Assembly: GCF_001657485.1 (NCBI RefSeq)
Contig: NZ_LXFU01000051.1
Coordinates: forward strand, 297,543-361,542
Reading direction: 5' to 3'
Length of the DNA: 64,000 nucleotides
Origin: Rhizobium sp. WYCCWR10014
Lineage (GTDB): Bacteria; Pseudomonadota; Alphaproteobacteria; Rhizobiales; Rhizobiaceae
Below are positions 42,002 to 51,413 of the stretch, piece after piece (positions within the stretch are counted from its first letter, which is position 1; the number at the start of each line of letters is the position of its first letter). Position numbers and translations under genes: made by a program. The notes beneath the pieces were generated by a model. The model was not told where the DNA came from, did not search any database, and saw only the letters and a list, made by a program, of their open reading frames with translations.

Positions 42002-43039
42002 TCAGCCCGTCAGCGTGAAGGCGTCGCTTTCGCCGGGAACGAGTTCCAGCGGCCAGATCCTGTTGCGGGCGCCCTGCGGATAGTGATCGGCATAGGCCGG
42101 CATGGTGGCGAGCAGGGTTTCGCCGAGCTGCGCGCCGAGATCGCGCAGCGACATGCGGAAGGAGGTCAGCGTCGGTTGCAGGAAATGCGTGCGCGGCTCC
42201 TCGCGGAAACCGACGACGGCGAGGTCGCGGCCGGGCACGATGCCGGCCTCGGCAAGCCTGCGGTAAAGCCCGATCGCCATCAGTTCGTGGATCAGGATGA
42301 TCGCCGTCGGCCGCTCTTTGATCATCAGCAATTCGTGGCCGGCCTGATAACCGCCCTGTTCGCTCGACTTGACCCGGATGACGAGGGCCGGGTCGAAGGC
42401 AATACCGTGCCGTTGCAGCGCCTGGCGGTAGGCGTCGATAAAGACGTAGCCGAGATTGATGTCGGAGGAGGGGGCGGCCACCGCGATCCGCCGGTGGCCT
42501 TTGGCGACCAGGCGGTCAACGCCGCGCGCCGCCACGCCCTCGAAATCGAGGTCCATCCAGGTGTAGCTGCCGCCCGACGCGCTACGGCCAAGCGCCACGA
42601 AGGGGATACGGGCCTTTTCCAGAAGCTCGATACGCCTATCGGTGCGCCGTGTCGCCGAGATGATCAGCGCGTCGACAAGCCGGCGCGCCACCATGCGCTT
42701 CAGATATTCATGCGGGTCCTCGTCATCGGGGCAGGGCAGCATGACGAGATCGAGCTTGTGGCGGGAAAAGACGCTCTGCAGCCCGTCGGTGACGCCAAGG
42801 AAGAAGTCGTCGCTGTTTTCGACCGTCTCGCGGCTTACCTCGAGCATCAGCCCGATGACGTTGGTCATCCCCTGGCGAAGACTGCGGCCCGATTGGTTGG
42901 CGACGTAACCGAGCTCTTCGGCGGCGGCGAGCACGCGCCGGCGCGTTTCGTCGTTGACGTCGGGCTTGCCGTTCAGAGCACGGGACACCGTTCCGATCGA
43001 AATGTCGAGATGCTCGGCGAGCTGGCGGATTCCCTTCAT
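42002..43039 (-). CDS. LacI-family transcriptional regulator
   Basis: A 345-residue LacI regulator: KGIRQLAEHLDISIGTVSRALNGKPDV (residues 2-28) with hinge helix, then a sugar-binding sensor (VIGLMLEVSRETVENSDDFFLG, VVGFREEPRTHFLQP). The ATG at 43039 follows GGAGGA. A longer open frame runs into the mosaic repeat at 43063 and is not used. Ligand unknown; it could control the adjacent ACS transporter. Confidence 0.9.
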   Translation of the reverse strand: MKGIRQLAEHLDISIGTVSRALNGKPDVNDETRRRVLAAAEELGYVANQSGRSLRQGMTNVIGLMLEVSRETVENSDDFFLGVTDGLQSVFSRHKLDLVMLPCPDDEDPHEYLKRMVARRLVDALIISATRRTDRRIELLEKARIPFVALGRSASGGSYTWMDLDFEGVAARGVDRLVAKGHRRIAVAAPSSDINLGYVFIDAYRQALQRHGIAFDPALVIRVKSSEQGGYQAGHELLMIKERPTAIILIHELMAIGLYRRLAEAGIVPGRDLAVVGFREEPRTHFLQPTLTSFRMSLRDLGAQLGETLLATMPAYADHYPQGARNRIWPLELVPGESDAFTLTG

Positions 43040-43062
43040 CTCCGGCGATCTTCCTCCCTTAT

Positions 43063-43107
43063 GCATGTCGCCCAAAAGTGTGCAGCGGTTTTGGGATAAC
43101 GACATGC
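43063..43107. repeat. mosaic palindromic repeat (copy 4)
   Basis: GCATGTCG-CCCAAAA-N11-TTTTGGG-ATAA-CGACATGC: nested perfect arms forming a long hairpin. The same block, less exact, forms the right half of the repeat at 19979-20126. Confidence 0.7.
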
Positions 43108-43166
43108 GTCAAACCGTCAGCCCTTCTTGCCACAGGATGGAGCCTGCGAAAAGCCGCGGGGGAGGG

Positions 43167-44207
43167 TCAGGGTCTGAAGCTCTGGCGGATGACGAGTTCC
43201 GGAATGACGCGTTCGTAACCTGCGGGCAAGCCCGGGTTTTCAAGCCGCCGCTCCATCAGCGCGACGGCGCGATGCGCCATGGTCAGCGGATCCTGGCGGA
43301 AGGTGGTCAGCTGATAGCTCAGCCAGGAGGATTCCGGCACGTCGTCGAAGCCGATGACGGCGACGTCCTCGGGAATGCGCAGCCGCGCTTCCAGGCGCAC
43401 GACATCCATCAGTCCGAAAGCGATCTGGTCGTTGGCGCAGAAGACGGCGTCGGGTTTTATCGTCTGCGAGAAGAGCGCGCGTGCGGCAGTGACGCCGCCG
43501 TCATAGTCGGAATCGCCGCCGCGTCCGACGACGACGGGTACACCGAGCGATTCGGCTGTCGACAGGAAGGCGCTTTCGCGCTCGATGATAGCAGGCGTTC
43601 CGGTGTTGGAGCCGATGACCGCCAGCCGCCGTCTGCCGCTCTCGTAAAAAGCCGTCGCCGCCTTGCGGGAGGCCTCGGAGTTACCGGCGCGCACATGGTC
43701 GGCGTCGGGTTCCGATCGGCCGATCACCACGAGCGGCTGGCCATTTCGCTGGGCGAGTTCGAAGAAACTCACTGGCGGTGAGCCGGACAGGATGATGATC
43801 GCTTCGGCACGGTGGCCGATCAGCATCTTCTGGGCGGCGAGCAGTTCGTCTTCCGTCTGGCCGGTATTGACGAGAATAGGGATACTGCCGCGTTTGATCA
43901 GGCATTTGGCAAGCGCTGCGGCCAGATGCGCGCGAAAACCCACTTCCGGCCGTGTCGCGACGATGCCGACAAGCCGGCTCTGGTTGGCAAGCACACCGCG
44001 CGCCAGGTCGTTGACATGGTAGCCGAGTTCCTGTGCAGCCCGCAGCACCTTTTCGCGCGTTGCAGGCGCCACGCTGGTGCCCGGCGTGAAGGTACGCGAG
44101 ACGGCGGAGCGCGAAACGCCCGCCAATTGCGCCACTTGCTCGGCGCTGACGAAGCGCATGCGTTCTTTCTTTGGCGTCTTGTCGCCGTTCACTGGACCAT
44201 CATTCAT
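43167..44207 (-). CDS. second LacI-family transcriptional regulator
   Basis: A 346-residue regulator. After a hydrophilic lead (MNDGPVNGDKTPKKERM) comes the helix-turn-helix VSAEQVAQLAGVSRSAVSRTFT (residues ~20-41), then the sensor domain (LVGIVATRPEVGF, VIGSNTGTPAIIERE, DVAVIGFDDVPESSWLSYQLTT). A start at 44159 would remove the lead. It is co-oriented with the LacI gene at 42002 but 127 bp apart with a repeat between, so probably separate. Target unknown. Confidence 0.88.
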   Translation of the reverse strand: MNDGPVNGDKTPKKERMRFVSAEQVAQLAGVSRSAVSRTFTPGTSVAPATREKVLRAAQELGYHVNDLARGVLANQSRLVGIVATRPEVGFRAHLAAALAKCLIKRGSIPILVNTGQTEDELLAAQKMLIGHRAEAIIILSGSPPVSFFELAQRNGQPLVVIGRSEPDADHVRAGNSEASRKAATAFYESGRRRLAVIGSNTGTPAIIERESAFLSTAESLGVPVVVGRGGDSDYDGGVTAARALFSQTIKPDAVFCANDQIAFGLMDVVRLEARLRIPEDVAVIGFDDVPESSWLSYQLTTFRQDPLTMAHRAVALMERRLENPGLPAGYERVIPELVIRQSFRP

Positions 44208-44317
44208 CGGCTTTCAGCTATTGGTCGTCTCTGACAGCCGGATGACAGGCGGCCGTGGCAGCTTGAAATTTTTGCTATCGGGAGTGACTGCGAGCTGACG
44301 GCATTGGCCCACGCAAA

Positions 44318-44350
44318 GAAAAACCGAGGCTCCCGGATGCAGCCTCGGTT
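44318..44350 (-). terminator. rho-independent terminator of the small secreted protein gene
   Basis: AACCGAGGC/GCCTCGGTT, 9-bp stem, 11-nt loop, followed on the minus strand by TTTTT. Placed 70 bp after the stop of the gene at 44422-44739. Confidence 0.85.
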
Positions 44351-44421
44351 GAGGGGGGAAAATCAGCGGCGACGACGTATCATCGGTTCGCGCCGCCATA
44401 GGGGAAGGCCAGGTCTGCCCG

Positions 44422-44739
44422 TTATTCGCAGACGCGTACAGTTTCGGCATGGTAGCCGCCGTCATAGCGGTTGCGGACATCGCGGTCCTCATACCAGCAT
44501 CTCGGCGCAGGTTCGACATAGCGAGGACCATCGATATAGCGAGGCTCATCGACGTAGCGAGGGCCGCCGCCATTGGCGATTGCGCCGCCAATTAGCCCGC
44601 CAACAACACCTGCGGCAACGCCGCCGGCGATAATTCGACCGGTGTTATCGTGGTGATGGCGATCACGCGCGGCTGCGGGCTGAATGGCCAATCCAACAAG
44701 GGCCGTTGCGATCAACAGGCTGCTGGTAACTGTCTTCAT
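44422..44739 (-). CDS. small secreted glycine-zipper-like protein
   Basis: A 105-residue exported protein. Signal peptide residues 1-24 end in QPAAA. The mature part has a His-rich DRHHHDN stretch, a glycine-rich GRIIAGGVAAGVVGGLIGGAI segment that could insert in membranes, three copies of a PRYVD/PRYID/PRYVE motif, and two cysteines (C82, C104). AGGAGAAT precedes ATG 44739. Similar proteins are annotated glycine zipper or 17-kDa surface-antigen-like. Function unknown. It is followed by a clear terminator. Confidence 0.7.
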   Translation of the reverse strand: MKTVTSSLLIATALVGLAIQPAAARDRHHHDNTGRIIAGGVAAGVVGGLIGGAIANGGGPRYVDEPRYIDGPRYVEPAPRCWYEDRDVRNRYDGGYHAETVRVCE

Positions 44740-44843
44740 AATATTCTCCTCAGTGGCACTCGCCCCGGATAAAAGGGAAATGCGGCAGCAAGGCGTTTGT
44801 TCGTTCAAACTTTGCGACAGGCATTAATGCATGGCTTCAGATT

Positions 44844-44946
44844 AGAGCGTTGTGCGCCCTCACGGACACACAAAGGTCGCTCTACCACTTTCGATCCTCG
44901 CATCGTGCTATTTGAAAATCGATTCCGATTTTCGCCAGCACGATGC
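44844..44946. repeat. rhizobial mosaic intergenic repeat (copy 5, inverted)
   Basis: Contains AGAGCG...CGCTCT around TGTGCGC/ACACA, and GCATCGTGC-N5-GAAAATCG-ATTC-CGATTTTC-N4-GCACGATGC. It is the reverse arrangement of copy 3, lying between the small secreted protein gene and the end of an ABC transporter gene. Confidence 0.75.
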
Positions 44947-44947
44947 G

Positions 44948-46846
44948 CTAGGTCGCCGAATCCGCTGCCGTCGTCTCTTCCAGCACGTCTTCGGGAATGT
45001 CGTCAAAGGAAGAGTAGTTCAGATTGTAGAGCTTGGAATAGAGCTTGCCGTTCTTCATCAGCTGGCGGTGGTTGCCGCTTTCGATGATTTCGCCGTTCTG
45101 CAGCACGATGATGCGGTCCGCCTCACGGATCGTCGCAAGCCGGTGGGCGATGACAAGGCCGGTGCGGTTTTCGAGCAGCTTTACCAGCGCTTTCTGGATC
45201 AGCATCTCGGTATAGCTGTCGATATTGGCGGTCGCTTCGTCGAGCACGAGGATCTTCGCGTCCGCCACCAATGCGCGGGCAAAGCTCAAAAGCTGGCGCT
45301 GGCCGAGCGAGAGATTGCCGCCGCGCTCGCCAAGGACACTATCGTAACCATCGGGCAGGCGCATGACGAAGTCATGCGCGCCGACGGCCTTCGCCGCCTC
45401 GATCACCTGTTCGCGCGTCGCCTCCAGCTTGTGGTAGCGGATGTTCTCGAAAACGGTGCCGGTAAAGAGGAAGGGTTCCTGCAGCACCATGGCGATCTGC
45501 GCTCCAAGCGAATCCTGCGTCAGATCACGCACATCGTCGCCGCCGACCAGCACCTGGCCCTGCTGCACGTCGTAGAAGCGATGGATCAGCGACATGCAGC
45601 TCGATTTGCCGGACCCCGTCGGGCCGACCAGCGCCACCGTCTCGCCGGGATTGACCTTGAAGCTGACATGCTTCAGCACCGGATGTTTCGGATTGTAGCC
45701 GAAGACGACGTCCTTGAATTCCACCGATCCGTCCATGTCGCGCGACAAGGCTTTGGCATCGGGCGCATCCTTGATGTCGACAGGCACGTCGAGCACTTCG
45801 GTCAGCCGCTGGCCGGACGCCATGGCGCGCTGCATCACCGAATATTGCAGGGTCAGCGAACGGATCGGGTCGAAGAAGCGCTGGATGTAGAACAGGAAGG
45901 CGACGAGCACGCCGACATCGAGCGCCTGATTGAGAACGCGGGCGCCGCCGACGACGATGACGAGCGCCATCGCCACGCCGGTCAGGCTGTCGACGATCGG
46001 CACCATCACCTGCGCATAGCGTGCCGCCGTCAGATGCGTCTTGAGGTTGGCATGCGCCTTGTCGTCGTAAAGCGTGAAGTTGACGCCCTGCCTGTCCATG
46101 CTCTGGACGGCGCGCACGCCATGGATCGCTTCTGCAAGCGCACCATTCGCAACCGAATTGGTCTCGTGCGCGGCCATGAAGGATTTGCGCGCCAGCGGCA
46201 GCCAGAAGAGCCGCACGATGAAGAGCACCGGCAGCACCGAAAGCGTCAGCAGCCCCAATTTGAAGTCGAGATAGAGCATCACGAAAATGATGCCGAAAAG
46301 CAGCACGATGTCGCCGACGGACAGTACCGATGTTTCGAGGAATTCCTGCATCGAGTTGACGTCGCCCTGCAGGCGCGACATCAGCCGGCCGACTTCCGTC
46401 TTGTCCATGAAGGAGAGCGAGACGTGCTGGAGATGCGAAAACATCGCCTTGCGGATATCGAAGAGCACATCTTCGGCCACGCCACCGACCAGCGTTTCCT
46501 GCGCGTAGCTTGCCGCATAATTGATTGATATGGCGATGGTGAAGGCGACGATCGACCAGGCCAGGGCCGAATGGTTGCCGCCTGGCGACATGCCGTGGTC
46601 GATGGCATAACGGATGATCAGCGGGATGGTGAGCTGCATCATCGTGAAGGTCAAAACGGCGACGACGGACCAAAGGACCTGGCGGCGATAGGGGTGAACG
46701 AAAACCCAGATGCGCTTGACGATGTTGCCGTCGAAGGCCTTGCCGAACATCTCCTCCTCGACGCGATGCGAACCGACCACCGCCCGCGGCGGGCGGCGTC
46801 CATCCTCGCGAACGTCGGGACGCTCGGTTTCCAGTTCCTCGGCCAT
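44948..46846 (-). CDS. ABC exporter half-transporter, catalytically intact partner
   Basis: A 632-residue fusion of a six-span membrane domain (residues ~35-330) and an ATPase. Walker A is GPTGSGKSS, signature LSLGQRQ, Walker B VLDEATANID with the catalytic Glu present, and H-loop AHRL. MFSHLQHVSLSFMDKTEVGRLMSRL is typical of exporter membrane domains. It follows the partner gene by 91 bp. I start at ATG 46846, which has GGGAGGAAT; ATG 46885 is possible. With its partner it resembles heterodimeric multidrug exporters with one degenerate site. Confidence 0.88.
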   Translation of the reverse strand: MAEELETERPDVREDGRRPPRAVVGSHRVEEEMFGKAFDGNIVKRIWVFVHPYRRQVLWSVVAVLTFTMMQLTIPLIIRYAIDHGMSPGGNHSALAWSIVAFTIAISINYAASYAQETLVGGVAEDVLFDIRKAMFSHLQHVSLSFMDKTEVGRLMSRLQGDVNSMQEFLETSVLSVGDIVLLFGIIFVMLYLDFKLGLLTLSVLPVLFIVRLFWLPLARKSFMAAHETNSVANGALAEAIHGVRAVQSMDRQGVNFTLYDDKAHANLKTHLTAARYAQVMVPIVDSLTGVAMALVIVVGGARVLNQALDVGVLVAFLFYIQRFFDPIRSLTLQYSVMQRAMASGQRLTEVLDVPVDIKDAPDAKALSRDMDGSVEFKDVVFGYNPKHPVLKHVSFKVNPGETVALVGPTGSGKSSCMSLIHRFYDVQQGQVLVGGDDVRDLTQDSLGAQIAMVLQEPFLFTGTVFENIRYHKLEATREQVIEAAKAVGAHDFVMRLPDGYDSVLGERGGNLSLGQRQLLSFARALVADAKILVLDEATANIDSYTEMLIQKALVKLLENRTGLVIAHRLATIREADRIIVLQNGEIIESGNHRQLMKNGKLYSKLYNLNYSSFDDIPEDVLEETTAADSAT

Positions 46847-46937
46847 GCCATTCCTCCCGCGGCCATCACGTCCGGTGGCCTGCATAGTTATTGCTTGTCC
46901 CTCTTTTCCCCGATGGGCAGAAGAAGGGAATTCATTG

Positions 46938-48791
46938 CTAGGCGCTCAAGACCTCGTCGCCCGGCCGCACCTGCAAGTCGTAGAGCGCCTTGTAGCGGCC
47001 GCCGAGCGAAAGCAGCGCTTCATGCGTTCCGCGCTCGACGATCCGGCCGTCTTCGACGAACAGGATCTGGTCGGCATGCATCAGCGAGCTCAGGCGGTGG
47101 GCGACGATGATCGTCACGCGGTCGGCAGCATAGCGGCGCATGGCGCCGCGGATGCGCTGCTCGGTGGCCGCATCGATTGCCGCCGTCGAATCGTCGAACA
47201 CCATTACCGCCGGTTTCAGCATCAGCGCGCGGGCGATCGAAAGACGCTGCCGCTGGCCGCCGGACAGCGAAACGCCGCGCTCACCGACGACGGTGCCATA
47301 ACCTATGGGAAGGCCGAGCACGTAATTGTGCAGCTGGGCGCTCTCACTGGCGCGTTCGATGCGGCCTTCCTTCGCCCACGGGTCGCCATAGGCGATGTTG
47401 TTTTCGATCGTCGTGGTGAACAGGAAGGAATCCTGTTGCACGACGGCAACCGCCCGGCGCAGCGATTGCAGCGTCGCCTTGCGGATGTCCTGGCCGTCGA
47501 TCGTGATCTTGCCGCCGCTGACGTCGTAGAAGCGGGGAATGAGATGGGCGATCGTCGACTTGCCGCTACCGGGGGGGCCGACGATGCCGATCGTCTGGCC
47601 GCGCCTGGCTTCGAAGGAGATATCGTCGAGCACTGTGCGCTTTTCGGAACCGGGATAGGCGAAACTGACATTCTCGAAGCGCAGCACGCCGTCCGTGAGT
47701 TTCAGCTCTTTCGCATCCGGCGCATCCTTGATCGCGATGTCGAGGTCGAGAAGGGCAAACAGGCGTGAGCCGCAGGTGGAGGCGCGGGCAAAGGCGTTGA
47801 CCATCAGGCCGAGCTGGCGCACCGGCATCTGCAGGATGGTCATGAAGGTCAGGAACGATGCCAGCGTACCGACGGTGATCTCGCCCGACATCACCTTGCC
47901 GCCGCCGACCCAGAGCACCAGGCCCATCGCCGCAAAGAAGGAGAAGGTCATGGCGCTGGTATTGGTGACGCGGATGCCGACGCGCTGATGGGCGAGCGCC
48001 AGCGCGCTCTTCGACGCCGCCTCGAATTTCGAAATCTCGTGTTCGTGGGCGGCAAAGGCACGCACGACGCGGATGCCGCCGAGATTTTCCTCCATGATGC
48101 GGGTCAGCACCGAAAGCCGCTCCTGCAGGTCGAGCCAGGTGGCGCGTAGCCTGAGCTGCGTCGCCGACGAGCGCCAGCCGACGAAGGGCACGAAACTCAG
48201 CGCCAGGAGGCCGAGCACGACATCGGTCGACAGCAGCATATAGGCGCCGATGCCGATTAGGATCGACAGCAGGATCATCCGGACGAGCGCGGTGGAAAAA
48301 TACATGCGCACGCCTTCGAGATCGAGCAGGCCGACGGTGATCAGATCGCCGGAATGGACGGTGTCATGAAAGCTGAAGGAGAGCCGCTGGATCTTCTCAT
48401 AGCAGGCCAGCCGCAACTCGTAGCCGATGTGATGGCCGACGGCTTCGCTGTAGTAGTTCTGGACCATGGTGAAGAGGCCGCGCAGCACGCTGGCGCCGAG
48501 CAGCAGCAATGCCGTGGTCAAAAGCGCGTCCTGCGCCACCAGACCCGCCGCACCGCCGCTCATCGCCATCTGCGTGTGGTCGACGGCCTGGCCGAGAAGG
48601 CGCGGGATCATCAGCTGGAAGGTGGAGGCCACAAGCGTGGCCCCGATCGCAAAGCCGGATTGCCAGGGGTGGCGGAAGGCCATCATGGTGATGCGCACCA
48701 AGGTGAAGAGGCCTCGGCCCCAGCCTGCCGCAGTTGCAAGCGCCATCGAAGCCGAAGGCTTCGTCGCGCGTATTAACGCATCGCTGCTCAC
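46938..48791 (-). CDS. ABC exporter half-transporter with altered Walker B
   Basis: A 617-residue half-transporter: a membrane domain near residues 25-300, then Walker A GPPGSGKST, signature LSGGQRQR, and Walker B VFDDSTAAID, where the catalytic glutamate is aspartate. This asymmetry with the following gene (LDEAT) is the pattern of heterodimeric exporters with one non-hydrolytic site. The start is uncertain: GTG 48791 (VSSDALIRATKP) has GGAAAAAA upstream, whereas ATG 48746 has none. Substrate unknown, probably drugs or lipids. Confidence 0.85.
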   Translation of the reverse strand: MSSDALIRATKPSASMALATAAGWGRGLFTLVRITMMAFRHPWQSGFAIGATLVASTFQLMIPRLLGQAVDHTQMAMSGGAAGLVAQDALLTTALLLLGASVLRGLFTMVQNYYSEAVGHHIGYELRLACYEKIQRLSFSFHDTVHSGDLITVGLLDLEGVRMYFSTALVRMILLSILIGIGAYMLLSTDVVLGLLALSFVPFVGWRSSATQLRLRATWLDLQERLSVLTRIMEENLGGIRVVRAFAAHEHEISKFEAASKSALALAHQRVGIRVTNTSAMTFSFFAAMGLVLWVGGGKVMSGEITVGTLASFLTFMTILQMPVRQLGLMVNAFARASTCGSRLFALLDLDIAIKDAPDAKELKLTDGVLRFENVSFAYPGSEKRTVLDDISFEARRGQTIGIVGPPGSGKSTIAHLIPRFYDVSGGKITIDGQDIRKATLQSLRRAVAVVQQDSFLFTTTIENNIAYGDPWAKEGRIERASESAQLHNYVLGLPIGYGTVVGERGVSLSGGQRQRLSIARALMLKPAVMVFDDSTAAIDAATEQRIRGAMRRYAADRVTIIVAHRLSSLMHADQILFVEDGRIVERGTHEALLSLGGRYKALYDLQVRPGDEVLSA

Positions 48792-49021
48792 GGTATTTTT
48801 TCCAATAGATGTGTGGTCGGACGCTGGTCCGAAAAGACGGCAAATCCATGAAGGGATTGATAGCACCCTCACTTTTGCCGATTCCATTTGGGGGTTCAAG
48901 TAAAGAATTCACCAGTTGGTTATTTTTACGTGAGGTCTCCTCGCTTCCCGGCTGGAACAATCTGTGCGCGGACGGGTTGCAGCAGGCGAATGGCAACCGC
49001 CCACCGCTACCGGAGAGACCC

Positions 49022-49639
49022 ATGCCGCTGAAAGCTCTCGCCCTCAACGCCACGCTGAAGACCAGCGACGCCAAGGACGCGTCCTCCACCGACCGGATGA
49101 TCGGCCTCATCGACAAGGCGATGTCGGCATATGGCGTTGAGACTGAAGTGCTCCGCCTCGCCGATTTCAACGTCAAGCCGGGCGTCACTTCCGACGAAGG
49201 TGCCGGCGACGACTGGCCCGATATCCGCGCGAAGGTGCTCTCCGCCGATATCCTGCTGATGGCGACGCCGATCTGGCTCGGCCAGCCATCCAGTGTCTGC
49301 AAGCGGGCACTGGAGCGAATGGACGCCTTCCTCGAGGAGACCGACGACCAAGGCCGCATGGTCTCCTATGGCAAGGTCGCGGCTGTTGCCGTCGTCGGCA
49401 ACGAGGACGGCGCCCATCATGTGTCGGCCGAGCTCTACCAGGCGCTGAACGACGTCGGCTTCACCATTCCGGCCAACGCGGTGGCTTATTGGGTCGGCGA
49501 GGCAATGGGTTCCACCAATTTCGTCGATCTCGACAAGGTGCCGAAGGTCGTGACCAAAGCCGTCGATATGCTGGCGCGCAACACGGTCCATCTGGCTGGC
49601 CTGCTGAAGGCAAAACAATATCCGGGCGAGGGCAGCTGA
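49022..49639 (+). CDS. NADPH-dependent FMN reductase / flavodoxin-like protein
   Basis: A 205-residue flavodoxin-fold protein: KALALNATLKTSDAKDASSTDRMI (phosphate-binding loop of FMN in residues ~8-25), ADILLMATPIWLGQPSSVCKRALER, and AAVAVVGNEDGAHHVSAELYQALNDVGFTIPA, matching the FMN-reductase/WrbA-like family. It would reduce flavin or quinones with NAD(P)H in the cytoplasm. GGAGAG precedes the ATG. It stands alone, divergent from the ABC exporter pair. Confidence 0.82.
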   Translation: MPLKALALNATLKTSDAKDASSTDRMIGLIDKAMSAYGVETEVLRLADFNVKPGVTSDEGAGDDWPDIRAKVLSADILLMATPIWLGQPSSVCKRALERMDAFLEETDDQGRMVSYGKVAAVAVVGNEDGAHHVSAELYQALNDVGFTIPANAVAYWVGEAMGSTNFVDLDKVPKVVTKAVDMLARNTVHLAGLLKAKQYPGEGS

Positions 49640-49989
49640 GGCCGCTGTTGCTTCAAGGTTTCAGCCCTCAATTCGCAGTTTACGGTGCAAAACTCGGCGA
49701 GATTTCCACCGGATGCTTCTAAATTATGTGATATTTCAATTACTTGAAAAATGAGCAACAAAGCTCTTGCCACCTGCGCCATTTAGCGCTTTCATACACT
49801 ACCAGTTTGATAGACTATGGACGAGCGTAATTGCTCCCCTAGATCTCTTGCGGGGCCGCTGGTTCGGACCCCGATGCCGCGGCAGGTGTTGTGAATGGCC
49901 GCATGAACCTCATCAACGCGTGAACCGCTGTTTTATGCGTTGAAACCTCGATCGACCCAGGGTGCGGATGAAGCCGCAAAGGAGTTGCG
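49640..49989. other. 350-bp intergenic region before the FAD protein gene
   Basis: No gene is recognised. The left half is AT-rich. The right half is GC-rich and structured: GGGGCCG...CGGACCCC near 49853-49873, and CAACGC...GCGTTG (49914-49942) whose loop contains an in-frame ATG-to-TGA mini-frame of seven codons ending at 49923. It may be a structured 5' leader of the gene at 49990. Confidence 0.35.
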
Positions 49990-51396
49990 ATGACGGTTCA
50001 GGGACTTTTTTCGGCGAGAGCCAATGCGGCGGCGCAGATATCAGCCGTGCCGCGCATTGCGATCGTCGGCCGCGGTTTTTCCGGCATGATGACGGCAATC
50101 GCATTGATGAAGACGGTGCGCGCCCCCTTCCATCTGCAGCTGTTCGATCCGAATTCGTCGGTCAGCGGTGGGCAGGCGCTGGCCTCGGTCCGTTCCTCGA
50201 CGATCCTCAACACCCGCGTCCGTGATCTCTCGGTTTCGGTCGGCGACAACGACGATTTCAACGACTGGCTCTGCGGCAATGCCGCCTTCCGCGCCGCCGT
50301 GCCGGCCGCCATCCCTGGATTCCGGCAGATCTTCGTGCCGAAGGAAATCTTCAGCGATTATGTCTACCAACGCTTTTCGGAAGCGCTGGCCGCCCGCCGG
50401 GACATCACCGTCCAGGTCTGCAACGATCCGGTCGTGGCGATCCGCAGGAGCCACGGCAATCGCTTCCTGCTGGAAAGCGCCAATCCCGCCAATCCGCTGT
50501 TCGATACCGTGATCCTCGCCACCGGCTACGGCCTGACGGCGCCGGATGCCGGCGGTGAGGACGTTTCGCCTATCAGGGCCCAGCGCCTCGTCGCGCGGCC
50601 ACATGCGGTGTTGCTCGGCAGCGGTATCCGCGTCGTCGACCAGCTGCTGCAGCTGCGCGATTCCGGTTACACCGGCCAGGTGACGATCGTTTCCCGGCGC
50701 GGTTTCCTGCCCCAGAGCCATACACCGAATTCCGCCGATCCGGTCTTCCCCGCCGAAGCGCTGCCGCAGAGCCTGCCGGAGATCGTCCACTTCATCCGTC
50801 AAGCCTGTCGCGAAGCGGAGGAAGCAGGACGAAGCTGGCAATCGGTGATGAACGGCTTGAGGAAACATGCCCGCTCGCTCTGGCGCTCGCTGCCGGCGCG
50901 CGACAAGCATCAGTTCAACCGCCACCTCAGGGCGATCTACGACAGCCATCGTAACCGCCTGCCGGAAGCCATGCACCTGCGACTGAGACGCGAACTCGCC
51001 GAAGGCCGCACGGTTCTGCGCCGCGGCCGGGTCGGCCGCCGGGGCCTGAGCGGCCTGTTCTTCACGCCGGCCGGTTCCGCCGCCGAGGAGGTCATCCATG
51101 CCGAGCGCATCATCGATTGCCGCTGCCAGGCGCCGGATCTTTCAGCGCCCTTGATGCAGAGCCTGCTTTCGGCTGGCCTCGCCATGCCGGACGAGCTCTC
51201 GCTGGGGCTCGCGGTCAACGCGCGCGGCGAGCCCTTCCTCGAAGACGGTTCGACCGTCGCCGGACTCTTTGCCGTCGGTCCCCTTGGTCTCGGTAGCCTG
51301 CCCGATATCGATCTCGTGCCGGAGATCGTCTCGCAGGCCTATGCCGCAGCCGAGCGGATCAGTGAGGGGTTCTACCCGCAGGTCAAGGCCGTCTGA
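49990..51396 (+). CDS. FAD/NAD(P)-binding oxidoreductase-like protein
   Basis: A 468-residue protein with the FAD fingerprint IAIVGRGFSGMMTAIALM (residues ~23-40), GGQALASVRSSTILNTRV, ILATGYGLTAPDAG and AVLLGSGIRVVDQLLQL, fitting the FAD-NAD(P)-binding family (PF13454-like) seen in proteins related to hydroxyglutarate or siderophore oxygenases. Closing motif LFAVGPLGLGSLPDID. AGGAG is 5 bp before the ATG. Substrate unknown. It lies upstream of a hybrid kinase on the same strand, 70 bp apart but with a stress promoter between. Confidence 0.78.
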   Translation: MTVQGLFSARANAAAQISAVPRIAIVGRGFSGMMTAIALMKTVRAPFHLQLFDPNSSVSGGQALASVRSSTILNTRVRDLSVSVGDNDDFNDWLCGNAAFRAAVPAAIPGFRQIFVPKEIFSDYVYQRFSEALAARRDITVQVCNDPVVAIRRSHGNRFLLESANPANPLFDTVILATGYGLTAPDAGGEDVSPIRAQRLVARPHAVLLGSGIRVVDQLLQLRDSGYTGQVTIVSRRGFLPQSHTPNSADPVFPAEALPQSLPEIVHFIRQACREAEEAGRSWQSVMNGLRKHARSLWRSLPARDKHQFNRHLRAIYDSHRNRLPEAMHLRLRRELAEGRTVLRRGRVGRRGLSGLFFTPAGSAAEEVIHAERIIDCRCQAPDLSAPLMQSLLSAGLAMPDELSLGLAVNARGEPFLEDGSTVAGLFAVGPLGLGSLPDIDLVPEIVSQAYAAAERISEGFYPQVKAV

Positions 51397-51413
51397 AAAT
51401 TTGAGGCTGTTTA

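Noticed and set aside
48954..48978. GGAAC-N16-GGTT before the flavin reductase gene as a fourth EcfG promoter
   Set aside because: The -10 part is GGTT rather than CGTT, and without independent support the match is too weak to list.
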